From positions 806,001 to 870,000 of the forward strand of contig CP145416.1 of assembly GCA_036867785.1 (NCBI GenBank): a stretch of DNA of 64,000 nucleotides, read 5' to 3'. Below the pieces are notes generated by a model. The model was not told the origin of the DNA and searched no databases. It was given only the letters and a program-made list of their open reading frames with translations. A program made the position numbers and the translations under genes. Source of the stretch: Plasmodiophora brassicae (Eukaryota > Endomyxa: Phytomyxea > Phytomyxea > Plasmodiophorida). Position 1 is the first letter of the stretch, and every line of letters begins with the position of its first letter. Of this stretch, positions 1 to 10,256 are shown in pieces.

Positions 1-690
1 GCTCGAGTCGCTACCGCGTTGCGGCTGACCTACTGCCTGAGGGTTTGGAGCCCCCGTCTCAAAGCCAACTACGAATGCAGTAGCAGCCGTTCGAACGAAA
101 CGACAATGCCAACACGATACCAGGGCACGTTTATATGAACGAGAACAGGGTCAGGAGCACATTCCAGCCGGGACCGGGATGTTGCGCGGCAGACGTCATT
201 CGTGATCGGCCATGCCCTTCGCGGGGGCTGCCCGTCATCACGTCGGCTATGACTGTCACCGATCGGCTCCTCATCTGCCATTGCCAGTTGAAGATGGTAC
301 TGCGGTGTGCATACCAGCCAGGACCAGACCGTGCTGATGCCACACGTTGCGTCCGGCGACTTAACGTCGGACCCGTCATGGAGGCGCGCTCGAGGCCGAG
401 AACGCCGAGCTGCGGCAGATGGTTCAGAGCTTGTTCGCGAGAATCGACTCAGCGGACCTGGCACTGGCGAACCTCGCCGGCGGATCCGGACCTGAGGCCG
501 ACGCTGCCGATCGTGTTGCGGCGCTCGAGACCAAGGTCGACGAGATCGGCCGGCGTGTTGCCGCCATGGATCAGCCGATGACCCAGTGGCCTCCCGCTGG
601 CGCCCTGAGCTATGTCGGGGCCGTCGAGAACGCCGCAGGAGCCGGAGTGCCGGACCTCCAGCGCCAGACGTTCGCCGGCACCCAGCGACG

Positions 691-1692
691 ATGGCATCGT
701 GGGATATGACTTCGGTCTACGTCCGCGGTATTCGCCGCCAAGCGCTCGGGCGCGTTGGTTCGCTGCTGAAGACCTGCGGCGTCGACATCCGCAAGGTCGT
801 CGAGATTTCGTTCTTGCGGGCCTCCAGCACGCTGGAGGTCTGGACGTATGATCACGAGCGTGACGGCCTCGTCTACTCGCTGCGTCGCGCCGGGCTTGTC
901 GTTCTTGAGGGCATGCGCCCGACGGACCCGTCCCTGCTCGGGACGAAGGCGTTCCTGAAGCTGACGCCTGAGCAGCAGCAGCAGTCCGCTGCCGAGCACT
1001 TCGTCGAACGGCTCAGGCGCATCACGTCGCTGGTTGACAGCAACCTGCGCCGTTGCGCCCGCCGTCAGTTCGCCGCGATGCTCGACGAGCAGGTGCGCGA
1101 ACACGACGTCCCACGAGACCAGGTCGACCGCGCCCCCGGCGCGAATGCAGAAGAGTGCGCTGAGCGTCGAAGCAACTCAAGAAGCCGCCGAGCCTCGAAA
1201 CGCCCACAGCCGCCACCGATCGTGCCTGTGCCGCTGACGGCGTCGGCACAAGGGGTGGACCCGTCAGGAGCCGAACGTGTTGCCGCTGACGACGACGACA
1301 GCCGCACCTTCATGGACACGGCGCCGCTCGACGTCATTGCCCGCCGCCGCAGGACGACCGACGACGACGACGTCGAATCCGAGCGCCCGACGACGTATAA
1401 CGCTGCAGGTGCTGGAGGCACGACGCATCGACGCAAGCGCAGGCCGCGTCGGCGCCCTGCGAACGCGTCTGAGCGTGCTGGGCAGGCAGCGGAGGTGCCC
1501 GCGCCTCCCGATGCCCCGCCCGACGCCCTGTCGGACCGCGACGGTCTGATCCAACTGCCCTCCGTCGCTGACGTACCGCCCCAGCTGCCCCCGACCAACA
1601 CGATGGCCGGCGAGCGCAGCGAACTGCCGGACTCGACACCCGAAGTCGAGTCGGCAGAGCCGCCCACTTCCAGTTCCATCTCGCGATGTTGA
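691..1692 (+). CDS. LINE ORF1 protein (gag-like, nucleic-acid binding)
   Basis: This is the ORF1 product of a LINE, expected to bind element RNA. The start chosen is the ATG at 691 (MASWDMTSVYVRGI). Residues 1-140 form a compact, probably globular region, while the rest is basic and low-complexity, with Asp runs, an Arg/Lys cluster near RRKRRPRRR and a Pro-rich tail. No CCHC zinc knuckles are visible. The stop codon overlaps the ORF2 start in the string ATGTTGA. Identification rests on position before an endonuclease ORF and on general character, not on a named domain. Confidence 0.6.
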   Translation: MASWDMTSVYVRGIRRQALGRVGSLLKTCGVDIRKVVEISFLRASSTLEVWTYDHERDGLVYSLRRAGLVVLEGMRPTDPSLLGTKAFLKLTPEQQQQSAAEHFVERLRRITSLVDSNLRRCARRQFAAMLDEQVREHDVPRDQVDRAPGANAEECAERRSNSRSRRASKRPQPPPIVPVPLTASAQGVDPSGAERVAADDDDSRTFMDTAPLDVIARRRRTTDDDDVESERPTTYNAAGAGGTTHRRKRRPRRRPANASERAGQAAEVPAPPDAPPDALSDRDGLIQLPSVADVPPQLPPTNTMAGERSELPDSTPEVESAEPPTSSSISRC

Positions 1693-1955
1693 TCGCGGGG
1701 TGGAACGTCGACGGTCTCAAGCCTGACCGGCTTGCGGCCGCCGCCACGTTGTTCGACGGATTTGGCCTTACGGCCGCAGTGTTCGTCGAGACGTGGATGC
1801 CGTCGGAGCAGGACCTGCCTGCTCGAATGTCCGAATTCAAGTTCCTCAGCACGAAGGCCGTCCGGGGTGGGAGGGCGGGTCGGTACAGCGGCGTGATCAC
1901 CTTGATGGTCCGCGCGTCCGTCCCAGCGCGCGAGCTCGCCCGCGAGCCACGCGCT
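1686..1955 (+). repeat. Left arm of inverted LINE repeat
   Basis: This part of the endonuclease reading frame recurs in reverse orientation at about 2330-2608. On the plus strand it reads FVETWMPSEQDLPARM; the minus-strand copy reads FVETWLPNEQAPPARM. The two then share STKAVRGGRAGRYSG and PARELAREPRA. Confidence 0.85.
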
Positions 1956-2325
1956 GCCAGCCCGCACTGGGCCCTCTGGCGTGTCGCTGACGACGTGGTT
2001 ATCGCAGGCGTGTACCTGCAACCAGCGGTGTCGCTGAAGCTGCCTCAGTACCGGTGCGTGCTGGCTGGCCTGGGTAACGCCATTGAGCAGCATGCGGCGT
2101 CCGCCGATCGTCTGATTGTCATCGGCGACTTTAACGCGCACCTGGGCTCGCTGACCGGCGACCAAGCCTGCCCGCGACGGCAACCCGTCCTGGACTTCTT
2201 AGCGCGATGCTCGCTTGATCTTCTGAATCAGGACCTGAGCGGGGATCCGTCTAGATGGACGTACGAGGCGTACAACCGCGGCAGGTCGGTGGTCGACCTG
2301 GTCATGACTCGCGGCGTTAGGGTAG
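1686..2325 (+). CDS. LINE ORF2 endonuclease domain (incomplete)
   Basis: The ORF starts at the ATG overlapping the ORF1 stop and reads as an exonuclease/endonuclease/phosphatase fold domain of the kind LINEs use to nick target DNA. Visible landmarks are the N-terminal AGWNVDGL (the usual W-N-x-x-G/L start), the FVETW acidic motif, the GDFNAH motif containing the catalytic Asp and Asn, and a late TYE...VVDLVMT stretch corresponding to the family's S-x-ID segment. The final catalytic SDH segment is missing because the sequence switches into an inverted copy of its own start. No reverse transcriptase follows. Confidence 0.8.
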
Positions 2326-2329
2326 CGCG

Positions 2330-2608
2330 TGGCTCGCGGGCGAGCTCGCGCGCTGGGGCGGCCGCGCGGACCATCAAGGTGATCCCGCCGCTGTACCGGC
2401 CCGCCCTCCCACCCCGGACGGCTTTCGTACTCAACGACTTGAAACCGAGCATTCGAGCAGGCGGGGCCTGCTCGTTCGGCAGCCACGTTTCGACGAACAC
2501 TGCGGCGGTAGGGCCATGTTCGTCGAACAGCGTGGCGGCGGCCTCAAGCCGGTCAGGCTTGAGAGTTGAGACCGTCGACGTTCATCCCGCGATCAACATC
2601 GCGAGATG
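2330..2608 (-). repeat. Right arm of inverted LINE repeat (second, inverted EN start)
   Basis: This is the reverse-complement copy of the first 260 bp or so of ORF2. It differs from the left arm at scattered bases, so it is a diverged second copy and not a mirror image. The pair makes a foldback of about 270 bp arms around a spacer of about 375 bp. A 5' inversion during target-primed reverse transcription, or insertion of a second element, could have produced it. Confidence 0.85.
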
Positions 2609-3094
2609 AGTGGGCGGCTCCCCCCTCAGGTGGGTTGGGGGCAGGGCGGCCGGGTCGCGAGACGATGCCGAAAGGCCCGGTCAAGGTCGGCGGCGGCCAG
2701 CGCCAACCGACGTCTCCGGACGCCGTGAGGCCTGGTGCAGCTTCGACAGGCGATCAACTGCAGCAGGTGCCTAAGGACATCTTCGAAAGGTTCCTAGCAG
2801 CACGGCGCAACGGCTACAAGCCGACGTGCCCTACCTAGTTGCCTTGAGTCAGGTACGTTGATACTGACCAGTCTCGGACACTGGAGGTGCACCAGGTCGA
2901 GCACGACGGGCGTGGACCCGTGCCGGCCTCATTCGCGCGGTCGTGACTCATGCCTGCCTCACTTGCCTGGTTCCGTCGGATGATCCTGTACCGAACCGTT
3001 CAACAGCTTCCAGGAACGGAACTGTCATTTCCAATCGATATCCAAACCAGGAACAACAGCAGCAGCCACTCGATCCCGGCCCGCAACGACGTCC
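2609..3094. other. Intergenic stretch after the LINE
   Basis: A short open stretch at about 2665-2838 reads MPKGPVKVGGGQRQPTSPD and stops at 2838. It may be the tail or head of another retroelement ORF1, but nothing in it is diagnostic. The remainder is the upstream region of the gene at 3095, and I see no other gene in it. Confidence 0.4.
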
Positions 3095-4036
3095 ATGTCC
3101 GCACACACGCCCCTGCTTCAGGACAACGTCGACGCTCCCGTCTATGAACCCATCGGTGCTGACGACATCGTAGAGAACGGAGTTGAAGTAGTACCTCAAC
3201 ATCGGCACCGATGTCGCTTAGCCATGATTGCGGTCGCGGTCATCGTCTCGTTCGCTGTTCTGGCCGGTCTCCTGCTGGTCCCCCTGTGCCACTCCAGCAA
3301 CGACCGCCTTGTTAATGTTGTCATTGTGAACTACGAGTTGGACCCGGTGGACATCTACGAGGCCGACGACAACAGCAATGAGGTGCACATCGCGCGCCTT
3401 GGTCCATTCGATCGCGTCGGAGGGCTTGCCTTCTGGCCGAACAGTCGGGTCGTCATCCGAAACGCACTCACAGGCGGTTTCATTCGTCGGACGACAGTCA
3501 AGAAAGGCGACGTCCTCATTGAGACTGATGGCGGTTTGCACCGGTCACCAGAGGACGCTACCGAATCGACAACGGTCTCGTTTGTGAACCGCGAGGCGTT
3601 CTCGAAGGTCGTACTGAGCTGGGTAGACTACCGCGGTGTGCCCATTCAGGTTGCGATCCTGGCTCCAGGAGAGGAGGTGACTGTCGCGACCACCGTCAGG
3701 CACGTGTTCATTCTATCAGGTGAGCACGACGGCAAGGTGCTGTACGAGGCGACCATTGGGTCCACGTCTGGCGTTATCGGTACGACTGGACCGGAGGAAA
3801 ACAAGGACAATGCCTTGGTCGTTCGTGTCCGGAATGACAGCGAGGAGGGTGTCGCGTTTCTCTGGCTCGATAACGATGGCGTTGAGCACATGATGGAACA
3901 AGTTGCGCCCGGAACCACGACAACGATGACAACATACCAGTCACACAGGTTCGTCTTCCGGACGAACGATGGCAACGTTGTCCGGCAGTGTGTCATCCAC
4001 CCATCAACCGACGAGATCCGACCGTCCTCCTGTTAA
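3095..4036 (+). CDS. Single-pass membrane protein with VHL-beta-like repeats
   Basis: This is a 313-residue, intron-less protein. Residues 1-40 are a cytoplasmic-type tail, residues 42-63 are one strongly hydrophobic helix (AMIAVAVIVSFAVLAGLLLV), and the rest would lie outside or in a lumen. Residues about 241-300 match the beta domain of the von Hippel-Lindau tumour suppressor: FLWLDNDG corresponds to VHL's VWLNFDG, then APGTTTTMTTYQSHRFVF to PPGTGRRIHSYRGHLWLF. A second copy is visible at about 159-215 (VVLSWVDYRG ... LAPGEEVTV ... HVFIL), and a weaker third at about 72-130. No alpha domain (elongin C box) is seen, so a ubiquitin-ligase role is not supported. Function unknown; the fold assignment is inference from the motif pattern. 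Confidence 0.75.
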   Translation: MSAHTPLLQDNVDAPVYEPIGADDIVENGVEVVPQHRHRCRLAMIAVAVIVSFAVLAGLLLVPLCHSSNDRLVNVVIVNYELDPVDIYEADDNSNEVHIARLGPFDRVGGLAFWPNSRVVIRNALTGGFIRRTTVKKGDVLIETDGGLHRSPEDATESTTVSFVNREAFSKVVLSWVDYRGVPIQVAILAPGEEVTVATTVRHVFILSGEHDGKVLYEATIGSTSGVIGTTGPEENKDNALVVRVRNDSEEGVAFLWLDNDGVEHMMEQVAPGTTTTMTTYQSHRFVFRTNDGNVVRQCVIHPSTDEIRPSSC

Positions 4037-4116
4037 ACCGCTTGCTGCATAAACGACCTACATAGCAGATTACCGTATGAAGGGTTTAATGAGTCGTCGA
4101 CGAGTACGTGGCCTAT

Positions 4117-7100
4117 TCAAAGGCTGTGATAGGTGCAAGGTCAGAATTTGCCGGCAGTACGCCTCATCGCAACTCGTGTTACCTTAAGGCATCGTCAATA
4201 TCCTGGATCATTTGCGCGCCGCCTTGGGCACGCCCTGCCGATCCTCGGACATCTTCTTCATCGTCCGATAGGAGCAACGTTGACAAGATCGCGTCGTACG
4301 ATGTTGCCGATTCTTCCAACGCTTTCTTTTTGGAAAGCGCAGGTTTCTTAGAGGCCGTTGCCCGCTACACCGATGATATTAGATCCACAAAGCATGAAGG
4401 CGCGTCTTCTGGTCGTACCTTGGCAGAAGGGATGTTCGGGTCCACCTGCTCTTTCGCAGCAGAGGAATGCAGCCGAGACAAGAGCTTGGGCGCAGACATG
4501 CCCTGGGAACCCTTACCAGTATCTTCTACCTTTTGCCTCTTCTTGGCCTGCCGCTGAACACCGACGTCACGTTTCGTTTGGGATGACGTCGGGCGCGATG
4601 ATGCCTGTCTTGTAGAAGCGTTGACAGGACGGGCAATGGCCGCAGATTGAGGATCGCCACGTGAACTTTCTCGCGCCTTGGCTGCCGCCGCCGGCAAACC
4701 TTTATCTTTGGCGGTTTTCAGCTTGGGAGGTGGCAGAACCTTTTCCTTGGGCGCTTTCGGCTTCGGAGGGGGCAAAGCCTTCTCCTTAAGACCTTCATCT
4801 TCCGTGGGACGGCGACTGGAGCGTAGCGGAAAGCGTTGGACAGGTTTCAGCGCCACCGACGGCGTTCCTGAATTACTTGAAGGCTTGCGGGAAGATGGTT
4901 CTCGCGATGAATTCGAACTCTTCTGGCGCTTTGGAGGCACGGTGACCCTGGGGGATGACAGCGCAGCAATCCCGGTCATCTTGGACTTACGTCGTGGCCC
5001 TAACTCGAGAGGACCCATGTCAGGCAAGCTGGCAACAGCTGGTGATACTGGTTCGGAAGGATATGACATGCTTGGGGCTGGCGAATCGTGCCGTCCGGCC
5101 TCGCCGGCATCAACACCAACAGATGCAGGTTCTGCATGCAACGCGGAAACGCCTCCATGGTCGTCATGCTTCTGCTTATCAGCACTATCGTCCCGGTCGT
5201 CACGTTTCTGATCATCAGAATCAACGTCGCGGTCACCCTCTTTCTGTGCACCAGCACAATGGTCGCGACCGTCTAGTTTCTGATTACCATTGCTCTCGTC
5301 TGCCTGCGCATCTTCAAGAGAAGGCTCAGGGACCGAAACACGTGCCGGTGACGAGTACAGGATGGGGGCATCCTGAACGTTCCCATCGTCCGACAACGCT
5401 GGTGGAGCAGATGGGCTTGAGTCGGTTTGCGACGGACGAGGCCGTCGCCGTGATATCGATGAGCGAGCAATGGACTCAGGAGTTTTCGATGCGGCTGCCT
5501 TACGAGAACGCCTTGTAATCTTCTCTTTCGGTTGACGTGCTGGTGGGCCTGCGCGAGCTGGGGGTGGGGACGCCAAGTCAGCGAAGCGCTTCGCAGGCGC
5601 CTGAAGCCGCCGACGGTGGACGGACTAGGTACAGCATCAGCACGCGTGCCACATCATATGTGCACCAAGAGAGTACCTTGACTGGAGCATCATCTGAGAG
5701 ATGAGACTCGTCGCCACTTGATGCCGAAGGAATTACGATATCAGACAGAGTTGGAGGACGCGGCACACTTTCCATTGACTGTAAACGAACGTCAGTCGAC
5801 ATTGCCCAGAGGCCTGGAAACACCACGTACCGCGTCTGGTTCAGGAACGGGCAGACGATTAGCTGCAATCCTGAGGTCAAGACTGGCGATTTCCGCTTGA
5901 GACAACGGCATGTCTGGCGATGAGTCTTTCAGGCTTAAAGCAGAAAGGCATTTCGTCAGTTGCCTTAAGGATATCTTGTCCTCTATTTCATCTGTAGCGC
6001 GTTTTGCTAACAGAGTCAATTCCTGTACGACGCGGCTGAGGCATCGAATCATACTGGATCGATTGCGACCCATTACCTTGATCTGAGTGCCGGTTACAGC
6101 GTCGAGTGGAACCAGAGACAGCATGTGAGACAGGAAACGGACGTGTGCCGGATTCGACGTATTTGATAGCAGTTCCGCTACCAGATCAAACGCCAACGAC
6201 CCGATGTCATTGGGGTCATTTCCGACCAGGAAGAGAACAAACGGTGCCACCTGGACAGACCACCAATTACTGAAAACTCGAAAACGATGGGATGCAATGT
6301 CTGACCTGCGAAGAAGCAACTTTCCGAAGGGGCGACTGATGCGGAGCATTGATGAAAATCCTGCACGCGGGAAGGATTGCTTCACCGAGAGAACTTCGGT
6401 GTGTGTGGCTTTCCTCGCAGTAGAGCGGGAAGAACAACGATAGAGTCTGACGCAATTCGACGTCGTCTTCAGTCTATGAAAACTGTTCAGTTGAGAGCCA
6501 CAGATTGCATCATGCATGCTTACCGTAGGATTGAACAGCAGGATGATCAACGTGCATAGAATGTTGACATTGCTGATACGGTCGTTGAAGAGCAGTTTTG
6601 CAAACCCTGAAGGTCATTATGGATTCTTGTAACAGGTGTAGGACAGAGGGTTTGACCTTTGACAGCTGTGGTGCGGAGCTCAGAATCTTCTGACGACAAA
6701 AACTCGACAAGTACACCAATGACACTGGTTACGATACAGTCAGAGAATCAGTTGGCACTGGTGCGCAAAGGGAATCATCCAGGCTACCTCTCCCGAACAT
6801 CGGCATCTTGGCAAAGATCATGGACCATCAGTAGATCGAAGCAAGATTTGATAGAGGTTAGCTGCACAGATGGAACATCGTTGTAAATTGCTTTCGTGAA
6901 AATAGTAAGATTCGATCGCGCAGTCTCAGCATCAAGTAACGAGTACAGGCATAAGCAGCGTAACGCTGGTTCCCTGGAAAACAAGAATCAGCTTGTGGCA
7001 TTGTACGTGGAACGGTAAGTACCGTATCAATTCGGATTCGTGAATAATCGCAGGGTGGATTGTACTCTCACAAAGATCATGAAGACCTATGCGACAGCAT

Positions 7101-9285
7101 CAGCTATGTCGAAGCCCGGAACAATTGTGTCATACTCGAAAACGGCGTTCGACGAACATGCTGAAGAAGACTGGATGTGACAGCAATGAGACGCTGCCAC
7201 TTCGCATGCTCGACGGTCTCCTTCGCAGTTAGGACATCGTCAATGTCCTGCATCTCTTTCTCGATTTCGGAGATGAGCTTTTTCTGTTCGCTTGCCCCTC
7301 CAAAGTCCTCAAGGCGAATGTATTCTAGGGATGAATCAGAACGCAGCGACCTCATCAATAGGTGACTGACCAGTCTTCAGTGCCTGTGCCTCCTCTAACT
7401 GTTGCTTTAAGTCTTCGTATCGTTGCTCCATTTCTGCCTCCTGCTGTTTTCGTTGATCATCATTAGGGCCGATTTCCTCAAGTGGGTCGCGTAAGTCGGC
7501 CAAGACGAGGCTGTAACGGGTGTCACTGATCCGATGAATATTGAAAGGCTCACTGGCATACAGTGTGTTGGTTGTGAACTCAGATTCACCTGTAACGACA
7601 GACTGACGATGGACCAGGATGCGGTACAGTGCCTTCATTATGCTGGGGATGAGAAGGACGTCGGTTTCACTTGATCTCAGCCACTCCAGAAAAAGGTTTG
7701 TGAGAACGCTTCGCCCCACTTCATCAATTTCGATCCTGCACACCAGGGTCAGCATATGAATACTCTTCAGACAATCGATGCACCCACACTGTGAAAACTT
7801 TCAACAACTGAGATGTAACGAAGGTATTCGTGTGATGGGCCCGTAAGGTATCAGCGAATTCGACGGGAACAGGGAAGGCTGAAGCGAGAAGCTTAATGTT
7901 ACGCGTGTCAGCTTGGCTGAACTGGTATTTGTACCAGATTCGATGATGTCGAACTTCTTTTGCTTGCGCAACTGCTCGGCATACACGCGCCAGACGAGCG
8001 CCTTCTCAGGACTCAAGTCGGCATCAGTCTCAAGCTTCCAGTCAGAGCACATCTAAACCTCGTTTAGGTCGATGTGCATCAACTATGTGGAGCATCTACT
8101 TACGTCCTTGGAAATCTGGTGGCTGACGCAGAATGCGGCGATGCGCTCTGACTCTTTCTCGAACTCTTGCACGTCAAGGCACGAAAGGAACACGAAAATG
8201 CTGTTATCGCATTGAGCCAGCCACGTCGGGATGAGTAACTCTTCGCAAGCCTTCTTCACTTCATTGTCCCGATCAGTGATTGCCGCATATAGCAATGTTG
8301 TACGTTGCGAAATGCTGAGCGCTTTCATTGCGAGCTTCTCTGAGCACACTATTTGGCCCCTTCAGGTAACGCAGGTAATAGATATCACTAATCGGATGAT
8401 ACCTTTTAACGCAGCCAAGCGAACATCGGCGCATGTGTCTTTAATGCGGGCCAGAATGTATGGCAGAGTCGCTTTCGAAACACCTACAGAAGGTGGCGGC
8501 TGTGAGCATGTTCAAATAAAACAGTGTGGGAATCTGACCGAGGTTTGCCAGAGCAGATTTTCGAACAATGTTGCTGGAATCGTGCTCAGCGGCGAAGATG
8601 ATGGCAGAGACAACGTCGTCATCGAGATTGGTAGGATCCTGTAAGCGTGCCAGACACAAACACGACATAGCGCGAACGGCGGCGACCTGCACTTTCGTTG
8701 AGCGCTCGTGTCCACAAGATGAAACGTATATACGTACCTTGTCCTTTATGCGAAGGAGCATCGTCGACTGTATTTCATCTAAGAGCTCATCGCTGAGCTC
8801 AGTGCCGTCTGTCATCTTGCTCAAGATTACGCCAATGATCTGGCAAACCTATCGTGACATCCGTTGGTACCGAGATGCATTCGCACAACATGTGAAGATA
8901 TACGCGAAATCGAACGGCCTTGTCCTTGGCGCTGTGAAATCCGAGCAACTTCTGAACGATAACAAACGCCATTTTCCCGTTCAATCGCGGGTTGGTAGTC
9001 GGCTCAACAGCAAGCCGGCAAACGAACTGCACGACGCGCTCTACGGAAGCACATCGTTTGAAGATCAGTAGCAGTCGATAAATCTGCGGGAGAAACTCTG
9101 TCATGAACAACTTCGGCGATCTACAACGAGCGGACGGTCATCCAGCTGCAGCCATGCGCTGCCGCACACGGCTATGACCTTTCAAACGCGTCCAGCAGGT
9201 GTTTGGCCCATCGTCCATGCGCAGCAAACGACTTGCTGACCTCGGTCAACGCCGTTGCCAACTCCTGTTGGTCAACTGCGTCCAT
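4117..9285 (-). CDS. NCAPG: Condensin complex subunit 3 (CAP-G / Ycg1 type)
   Basis: CAP-G is the HEAT-repeat subunit of condensin I that binds DNA with the kleisin and compacts mitotic chromosomes. Reading from 9285 on the minus strand, exon 1 (MDAVDQQEL...LLDAFER) joins across an intron at 9121-9178 to a segment containing FLPQIYRLLLIFKRCASVER, the typical CAP-G start. Further HEAT exons follow: IKDKV joined to QVAAVRAMSCLCLARLQDP (8.4-8.8 kb), LLYAAITDRDNEVKKACEEL (8.1-8.3 kb), DLSPEKALVWRVYAEQL (8.0 kb) and IDEVGRSVLTNLFLEWL (7.7 kb), down to about 5.8 kb. The C-terminal 400-450 residues (4.1-5.6 kb) are disordered, rich in Lys, Ser, Pro and Asp. The last exons join at an intron at 4347-4418 and end in an acidic SDDEEDV segment. 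About ten introns; several internal joins are unresolved. Confidence 0.88.
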
Positions 9286-9671
9286 TCCGGTTTGACAACC
9301 TTCGGCGCCGACTTCCAAAAACTGCTCGCAGACCGCAGTCCTCAACGGACGATGGCACCCCCTCCCGCGCAAAATCGACATTCCCGCACCGCGGGCGGAT
9401 GTATGACTCCAGTTGTCTCGCACCCGGATGAGACGACGAATGCATCGGTTCCGGGGCCACATTATAACCAGAACTTTAACAGGAAACCTCAGAATGGGCG
9501 CCCTTTGTGCACTTCTGGGTGCCTGCCTGGACTGTCGCTGCCTGCCGAATTCCGCTTCCTCGTTCAGCGCACCGTTGGGAATTTATCTCTCTTTCAGGTC
9601 TGTAGGCCCCCTTTTCGACAGCGTTGGCTGTGAGGATGAATCATTGCAATCAGCAGGAAGAGGAAACAGGG

Positions 9672-9812
9672 TCATTTCCAGAACGTGAGCAGCTCCATTT
9701 TGAACGCCGGATTATCGATGCGAACGACGGCACGTGCCAAAGGGTGCTTTTGGATGCGTGTGAGCCGGAGACCGTTAGGTTGCGAACACGTGGTGAAACG
9801 GCGGGATCCCAT
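9672..9812 (-). CDS. Possible 46-residue ORF, unrecognised
   Basis: An ATG-initiated frame runs from 9812 to a TGA at 9672 (MGSRRFTTCSQPNG...ELLTFWK). Its second half reads like the LRLTRIQKHPLARAVVRI strand-rich stretch of small mitochondrial ribosomal proteins. An overlapping frame upstream (LSVQDVVNVDIYLHS) also resembles the start of the mS25/L51 fold. The two lie in different frames and I could not find splice signals that join them. It may be a real short gene, an exon of a mitochondrial ribosomal protein, or chance. Confidence 0.25.
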   Translation of the reverse strand: MGSRRFTTCSQPNGLRLTRIQKHPLARAVVRIDNPAFKMELLTFWK

Positions 9813-9891
9813 ACGAATGAAGGTAAATATCGACGTTCACAACATCCTGGACGGAAAGAAGAGCATAGCATTGGGGGGATATACATCAGAA

Positions 9892-10144
9892 TCACTCCTT
9901 CGATGCCCATGCAGGTCTTTCGGCCGCACTCCTCTTGATGCCGCAGGCGTCCTGCGCCGACTGCAATGCGTTGAGGCAAATACGTGCCTGCCTTAATCGC
10001 ATGCGCGTCCGATGACAATCGTTCAGATTGAGGGGCAAGCACGCGGAGGCATGTAGGGAAAGCACAAGATACGTCTCTACGCAAGCGCGTAGTCTTGTCG
10101 TACTCAGGCGGCACAGATCCTGGTAAATACGGCGGCCTGTTCAT
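9892..10144 (-). CDS. Possible small two-exon gene, unrecognised
   Basis: Exon 1 (10104-10144, MNRPPYLPGSVPPE) joins across a GTACGA...AAG intron at 9992-10103 to exon 2 (9892-9991, QARICLNALQSAQDACGIKR...ASKE), keeping the frame and giving 46 residues. The intron contains AATCTGAAC near its acceptor. The frame is also open upstream of the ATG (TVPDEHDIAALRRIPASTA), so the true start may be an unseen exon towards RRN3, whose start lies 113 bp away on the opposite strand. Two cysteines (in ARICL and QDACG) are 12 residues apart. Function unknown. Confidence 0.4.
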
Positions 10145-10256
10145 GTGCAGGACGTGGACAGCCGTCGAAGCGGGAATTCTGCGTAGCGCAGCAATGTCAT
10201 GCTCGTCAGGCACAGTTGACAGCTTGTAACAGTCTCAGCCGTCGGAGTGCGGGCCC

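Larger units (their letters stand above)
390..2330 (+). mobile_element. Non-LTR retrotransposon (LINE), 5' part only
   Basis: This block carries a gag-like ORF1 followed by an overlapping ORF2 whose N-terminal apurinic/apyrimidinic-type endonuclease domain is readable. No reverse transcriptase follows: the endonuclease is interrupted near 2325 by an inverted copy of its own first 260 bp or so. Upstream, at about 419-700, a different frame encodes a short coiled-coil-like stretch (a heptad-rich segment beginning AALETKVDEIGRR) that probably belonged to ORF1, so ORF1 has one frame change near 690. The element is a truncated, rearranged copy. Family assignment within LINEs is not possible without the reverse transcriptase. 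Confidence 0.8.

Noticed and set aside
1065-2183. A 372-codon minus-strand frame across the LINE
   Set aside because: It lies opposite ORF1 and the endonuclease, has the composition of a shadow frame, and shows no domain.
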